A stretch of 17,399 bases of DNA from NCBI GenBank assembly GCA_017881765.1, contig JADGQN010000051.1:1-17399 (forward strand), read 5' to 3'. Below are positions 14,564-17,399 of the stretch, piece by piece. Source of the DNA: Syntrophobacterales bacterium. GTDB taxonomy: Bacteria; Desulfobacterota; Syntrophorhabdia; Syntrophorhabdales; WCHB1-27. A program made the translations under genes and the position numbers. The notes under the pieces were generated by a model. That model was not told the origin of the DNA and did no database searches. It saw nothing but the letters and a program-made list of their open reading frames with translations. Position 1 is the stretch's first letter; each line of letters begins with the position of its first letter.

Positions 14564-14593
14564 AATATAGTGAAGCGAAGAAGGCAATGTCAA
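14564..14593 (-). promoter_or_regulatory. Predicted sigma70 promoter of the desaturase gene
   Basis: Read on the minus strand, a perfect TTGACA (14593-14588) is followed after 18 bases by TATATT (14569-14564), five of six matches. The expected start site is about 60 bases before the GTG start codon. Confidence 0.65.
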
Positions 14594-14697
14594 GCTGCCC
14601 GTTGAAACTCGGTTGAAATATCTGGCCATTGCTATTTCCACAAACTGTTCGTCTGTGCCATACACGGCGTCGAGTGACCACACGGCCAAGCCCTGCC

Positions 14698-14766
14698 GTC
14701 ATTCCGGCGAACGCCGGAATCCAGACTCCATAGGGATTTCTGGACCCCGGCTTCCGCCGGGGTGAC
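14698..14766. repeat. REP-like palindromic element, copy 2
   Basis: Opens GTCATTCCGGCG..CGCCGGAATCCAG and closes CTGGACCCCGG....CCGGGGTGAC, the same inverted-pair layout as the copy at 9716-9778. The left palindrome resembles the right arm of copy 1, and the right one has drifted. It lies between the two divergent promoters of the desaturase and ATPase genes and could form a hairpin pair in RNA or DNA. Confidence 0.75.
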
Positions 14767-14837
14767 GACGATTGGGAATACGGCTATTTATGCAAGTAGG
14801 TACTAGTTAACTCTTCCATGCAAGGTCTCGGCTGACG

Positions 14838-14866
14838 TTGAAAACCTTTTCCCACCGTGCAATAAT
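14838..14866 (+). promoter_or_regulatory. Predicted sigma70 promoter of the P-type ATPase gene
   Basis: TTGAAA (14838-14843) and AATAAT (14861-14866) are separated by 17 bases; each matches the consensus at five of six positions. The expected start site is about 55 bases before the GTG start codon at 14928. Confidence 0.65.
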
Positions 14867-14927
14867 GCAAGAGTCAGTGGCGACGCCCGTGTAAAGTGCT
14901 TAAGTTCTGGAAAAGGAAGGTGAGCCG

Positions 14928-17399
14928 GTGAAATTCACTCCTCAAGAAAAAAGCGCATTCTGGCAGATGCCGACCCCGGCTCTCCTGGAACAGGTTGGGT
15001 CCAGCCCCTCCGGGTTGAGTAACGCAGAGGCGGCCGCACGCCTGACCCGTTTCGGGCCCAATCAAGTGCACGCAACCAAAAAAAGTGCGGTACTTTTGCA
15101 GTACCTGTCGAAATTTCGCAATCCTCTGGTCATCATTCTGCTCGTTGCCAGTTGCATATTGGCGCTTACGGGCGATCTAACCGGCTTCATTATTATCAGC
15201 ACCATTATTCTCGTCAGCGTCACTCTCGATTTCATTCAGGAGCACCGGGCCGGGGAAGCGGCAGAACGCCTGCGCCAGTCGGTAGCTGTGCGCACCCAGG
15301 TGCTGCGGGACGGTAAACCTTCCGACGTTGCGCTGGAAGCACTGGTGCCCGGAGACGTTGTCCTCCTTGCAGCTGGAGACCTGATACCCGGTGACGGGCG
15401 AATTCTCGAAGCAAAGGATTTCTTCTTGAACCAGGCCCTTCTCACGGGGGAACCCTATCCCGTAGAAAAGCGCCCGGGTGAATTGCCTGAGGAGAAAGAG
15501 CTTCTCTCGGCCGGTAATGCAGTGCTCATGGGTACCTCGGTGATTAGCGGCTCTGCGAAAATCCTGGTGTGCCGGACGGGATCAAATACCGCGTTCGGGG
15601 AAATTGCCGATAGTCTTGTGGCAAAGGCGCCCGCCACGGCGTTTGAGCACGGCACCCACCGCTTCGGCCTCCTGATCATGCGGCTAACGATTCTCCTTGT
15701 TTTGTTCGTTCTGCTGGTCAACGCCCTTTCTCATCGGCCATGGCTTGAATCTTTCCTTTTCGCCGTAGCCCTCGCTGTTGGCCTAACCCCGGAACTGCTG
15801 CCGATGGTAGTTTCGGTCACCCTCTCAAAAGGGGCCCTGCGCATGGCGGCAAAAAAGGTGATCGTGAAACGGTTGTCAGCCATCCAGAACCTCGGCAGCA
15901 TGGATGTGCTCTGCACGGACAAAACCGGTACCCTCACGGAGGCCCGCATTCATCTGGAGCGCCACGTGAATGGTCTCGGACAGGAAAGCCCTCGGGTCCT
16001 GGAGCTGGCGTACTTGAACAGCTTCTTCGAGACCGGCCTGAAAAGTCCCCTCGATGCCGCGATCCTGGAGCACCGCGAGATTGACGCGAGCGGTTGGCAG
16101 AAGATCGATGAATGTCCCTTTGACTTCGAGAGGCGGCGGGTCTCGGTGCTTATCGAGAAGAGCCAGGCAAGGATCCTCGTGGTCAAAGGGGCGCCGGAAG
16201 ATATTCTCAGGCTCTCGACCCGGTGTGAAGGGGAGAGCGAGAATGATCTGCGGCCTTTGGACGAAACGACGCGTGGTACAATTAAGAGTCTCTATGAGAG
16301 CCTGGGACGCGACGGTTTTCGGGTTCTGGGCATCGCATGGCACCCTGTGGCCGCCGATCACCCTCATGCCGTTGTGGACGATGAGACAGAGCTGACCTTT
16401 GTCGGTTTTGCCGCGTTTCTTGATCCTCCCAAGGCGAGCGCCAAAGAAGCCCTTGCCCGGCTTACTTCAGCGGGAATAAAGGTGAAGGTCGTTACCGGTG
16501 ACAGCGACCTGGTGACGCAGCATATCTGCCGGCAACTCGGTCTTCCCGACGGGAGAGTGCTCACGGGTCCGGAAATCCAGCAGATGGATGACCAGGCGCT
16601 ACTGGCGCAAGTGGAGACCGTAGACCTGTTCTGCCGGGTTGCGCCTGCCCAGAAAAATAGAATTATTCTGGCGCTCAAGCGGCGCGGGCGAGTGGTCGGT
16701 TATCTTGGTGACGGCATAAATGATGCGCCTTCGCTCCATTCCGCCGACGTCGGCTTTTCCGTTGATACCGCTGTCGACGTAGCGAAGGAAGCCGCGGACA
16801 TGATCATGCTGGAACGTGACTTGAATGTTATTGTCGAGGGGGTCTTCGAGGGGCGGCGCACCTTTGGCAACATCATGAAATATATCATGATGGGGACCAG
16901 TTCCAATTTCGGCAACATGTTCAGCATGGCCGGCGCGTCGCTGTTCCTTCCCTTCCTTCCGATGTTGCCGGGACAGATCCTCCTCAACAACCTCCTCTAC
17001 GACTTTTCCGAGATACCGATCCCCCTAGACAAGGTTGACGAAGAGTATCTGATCCGTCCGCGGCAGTGGGATATGAAGCTGATCCGTAATTTCATGCTTG
17101 CCATGGGACCGGTCAGTTCAGCCTTTGACTTCCTCACCTTTTATATAATGCTCAAGATTTTTCATGCGGGAGAAGCCCTCTTTCATACCGGCTGGTTCAT
17201 CGAATCGATGGCCACGCAGGTGCTGGTCATTTTCATCATCCGCACCCAGAGAAACCCGCTGAAAAGCCGCCCGAACCGATGGCTGGCAATCGGCGCTCTG
17301 GTTACCGTAGCAGCGGCAGTCGTTTTGCCTCTGACACCATTAGGGGCTTACCTGGGTTTTGTGGCGCCTCCTCCCTTGTTCTTCCTGCTGCTTGCGGGT
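14928..17399 (+). CDS. mgtA: P-type ATPase, magnesium-transporter (MgtA/MgtB) type, partial at right edge
   Basis: These 824 residues are nearly all of an approximately 850-900-residue P-type ATPase; the C-terminal end is outside the window. Domains in order: N-terminal cation-ATPase region (about 15-60), first membrane pair (about 65-100), actuator domain with LTGEP (172-176), membrane segments with AVGLTPELLP (283-292), the phosphorylation motif DKTGTLT with D331, nucleotide-binding KGAPE (420-424), TGDSD (523-527) and GDGIND (594-599), then the C-terminal membrane helices. Typical of the Mg-importing subgroup are the VKRLSAIQNLGSMDVLCTDK stretch (313-332) and NNLLYDFSEIPIPLDKVD (687-704). 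It would use ATP to move Mg2+ (in this subgroup also Ni2+ or Co2+) across the inner membrane. The GTG start has AGGAAGG seven bases upstream and an in-frame stop at 14901; no ATG upstream competes. Related transport subgroups cannot be fully excluded. Confidence 0.92.
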   Translation, partial: MKFTPQEKSAFWQMPTPALLEQVGSSPSGLSNAEAAARLTRFGPNQVHATKKSAVLLQYLSKFRNPLVIILLVASCILALTGDLTGFIIISTIILVSVTLDFIQEHRAGEAAERLRQSVAVRTQVLRDGKPSDVALEALVPGDVVLLAAGDLIPGDGRILEAKDFFLNQALLTGEPYPVEKRPGELPEEKELLSAGNAVLMGTSVISGSAKILVCRTGSNTAFGEIADSLVAKAPATAFEHGTHRFGLLIMRLTILLVLFVLLVNALSHRPWLESFLFAVALAVGLTPELLPMVVSVTLSKGALRMAAKKVIVKRLSAIQNLGSMDVLCTDKTGTLTEARIHLERHVNGLGQESPRVLELAYLNSFFETGLKSPLDAAILEHREIDASGWQKIDECPFDFERRRVSVLIEKSQARILVVKGAPEDILRLSTRCEGESENDLRPLDETTRGTIKSLYESLGRDGFRVLGIAWHPVAADHPHAVVDDETELTFVGFAAFLDPPKASAKEALARLTSAGIKVKVVTGDSDLVTQHICRQLGLPDGRVLTGPEIQQMDDQALLAQVETVDLFCRVAPAQKNRIILALKRRGRVVGYLGDGINDAPSLHSADVGFSVDTAVDVAKEAADMIMLERDLNVIVEGVFEGRRTFGNIMKYIMMGTSSNFGNMFSMAGASLFLPFLPMLPGQILLNNLLYDFSEIPIPLDKVDEEYLIRPRQWDMKLIRNFMLAMGPVSSAFDFLTFYIMLKIFHAGEALFHTGWFIESMATQVLVIFIIRTQRNPLKSRPNRWLAIGALVTVAAAVVLPLTPLGAYLGFVAPPPLFFLLLAG

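Larger units (their letters stand above)
14497..14927. other. Intergenic region between divergent desaturase and ATPase genes
   Basis: This 431-base region holds a minus-strand promoter for the desaturase (14564-14593), a REP-like element (14698-14766) and a plus-strand promoter for the ATPase (14838-14866). I see no supportable gene. The reading frames that cross it overlap the desaturase or the repeat and have no ribosome binding site or recognisable domain. The ATPase leader is only about 55 bases, much shorter than the Mg-sensing mgtA leader of enterobacteria. Confidence 0.6.

Noticed and set aside
14390..14689. A 99-codon minus-strand frame that could be a small gene upstream of the desaturase
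   Set aside because: It overlaps the desaturase start and promoter in another frame, has no ribosome binding site and shows no domain.
14866..14927. Mg-sensing riboswitch upstream of the ATPase
   Set aside because: The predicted leader is only about 55 bases, too short for the known M-box or enterobacterial mgtA leader.

Overview
The window is about 17.4 kb of moderately GC-rich bacterial chromosome. Gene content (TRAP carboxylate transport, aconitase-family hydro-lyases, a twin-arginine-exported molybdenum hydroxylase) and the style of the intergenic repeats resemble anaerobic Desulfobacterota/Deltaproteobacteria, for example syntrophic or sulfate-reducing lineages. That placement is an inference from gene content, not from a marker gene.

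Layout. Bases 1-2044 (minus strand) carry a two-gene molybdenum hydroxylase: an Fe-S subunit with a twin-arginine signal, and a molybdopterin subunit that runs off the left edge. Bases 2045-2427 are a divergent control region. Bases 2428-13332 (plus strand) are nine co-directional genes: TRAP binding protein, fused TRAP permease, a divergent aconitase/isopropylmalate-dehydratase-type pair, two adjacent M24 (creatinase/aminopeptidase-fold) proteins with degraded metal sites, an orphan SdhA/NadB-type flavoprotein, and a second, more canonical dehydratase pair. Bases 13354-14496 (minus) encode a three-histidine-box fatty acid desaturase with a good promoter. Bases 14497-14927 are intergenic and hold a REP-like palindromic element and a promoter. 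From 14928 to the right edge runs an MgtA-type P-type ATPase.

How the genes may work together. The nine-gene block looks like an uptake and catabolism cassette for one carboxylate. A TRAP system with the usual substrate-binding arginine imports the acid. Two hydro-lyases could move a hydroxyl group or hydrate a double bond. A flavoprotein could oxidise or reduce a C-C bond next to a carboxylate. The creatinase-fold pair could do a non-peptidase cleavage. I know of no described pathway with this combination, and the changed active-site residues in the first dehydratase pair, both M24 proteins and the flavoprotein argue against standard leucine, TCA or peptidase roles. The substrate cannot be read from the sequence.

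Intergenic DNA is also notable. A heptamer-periodic stretch of about 105 bp sits between the permease and the first dehydratase. Short pieces of the same heptamer flank a REP-like element before the flavoprotein gene, and a second REP-like element lies upstream of the ATPase.
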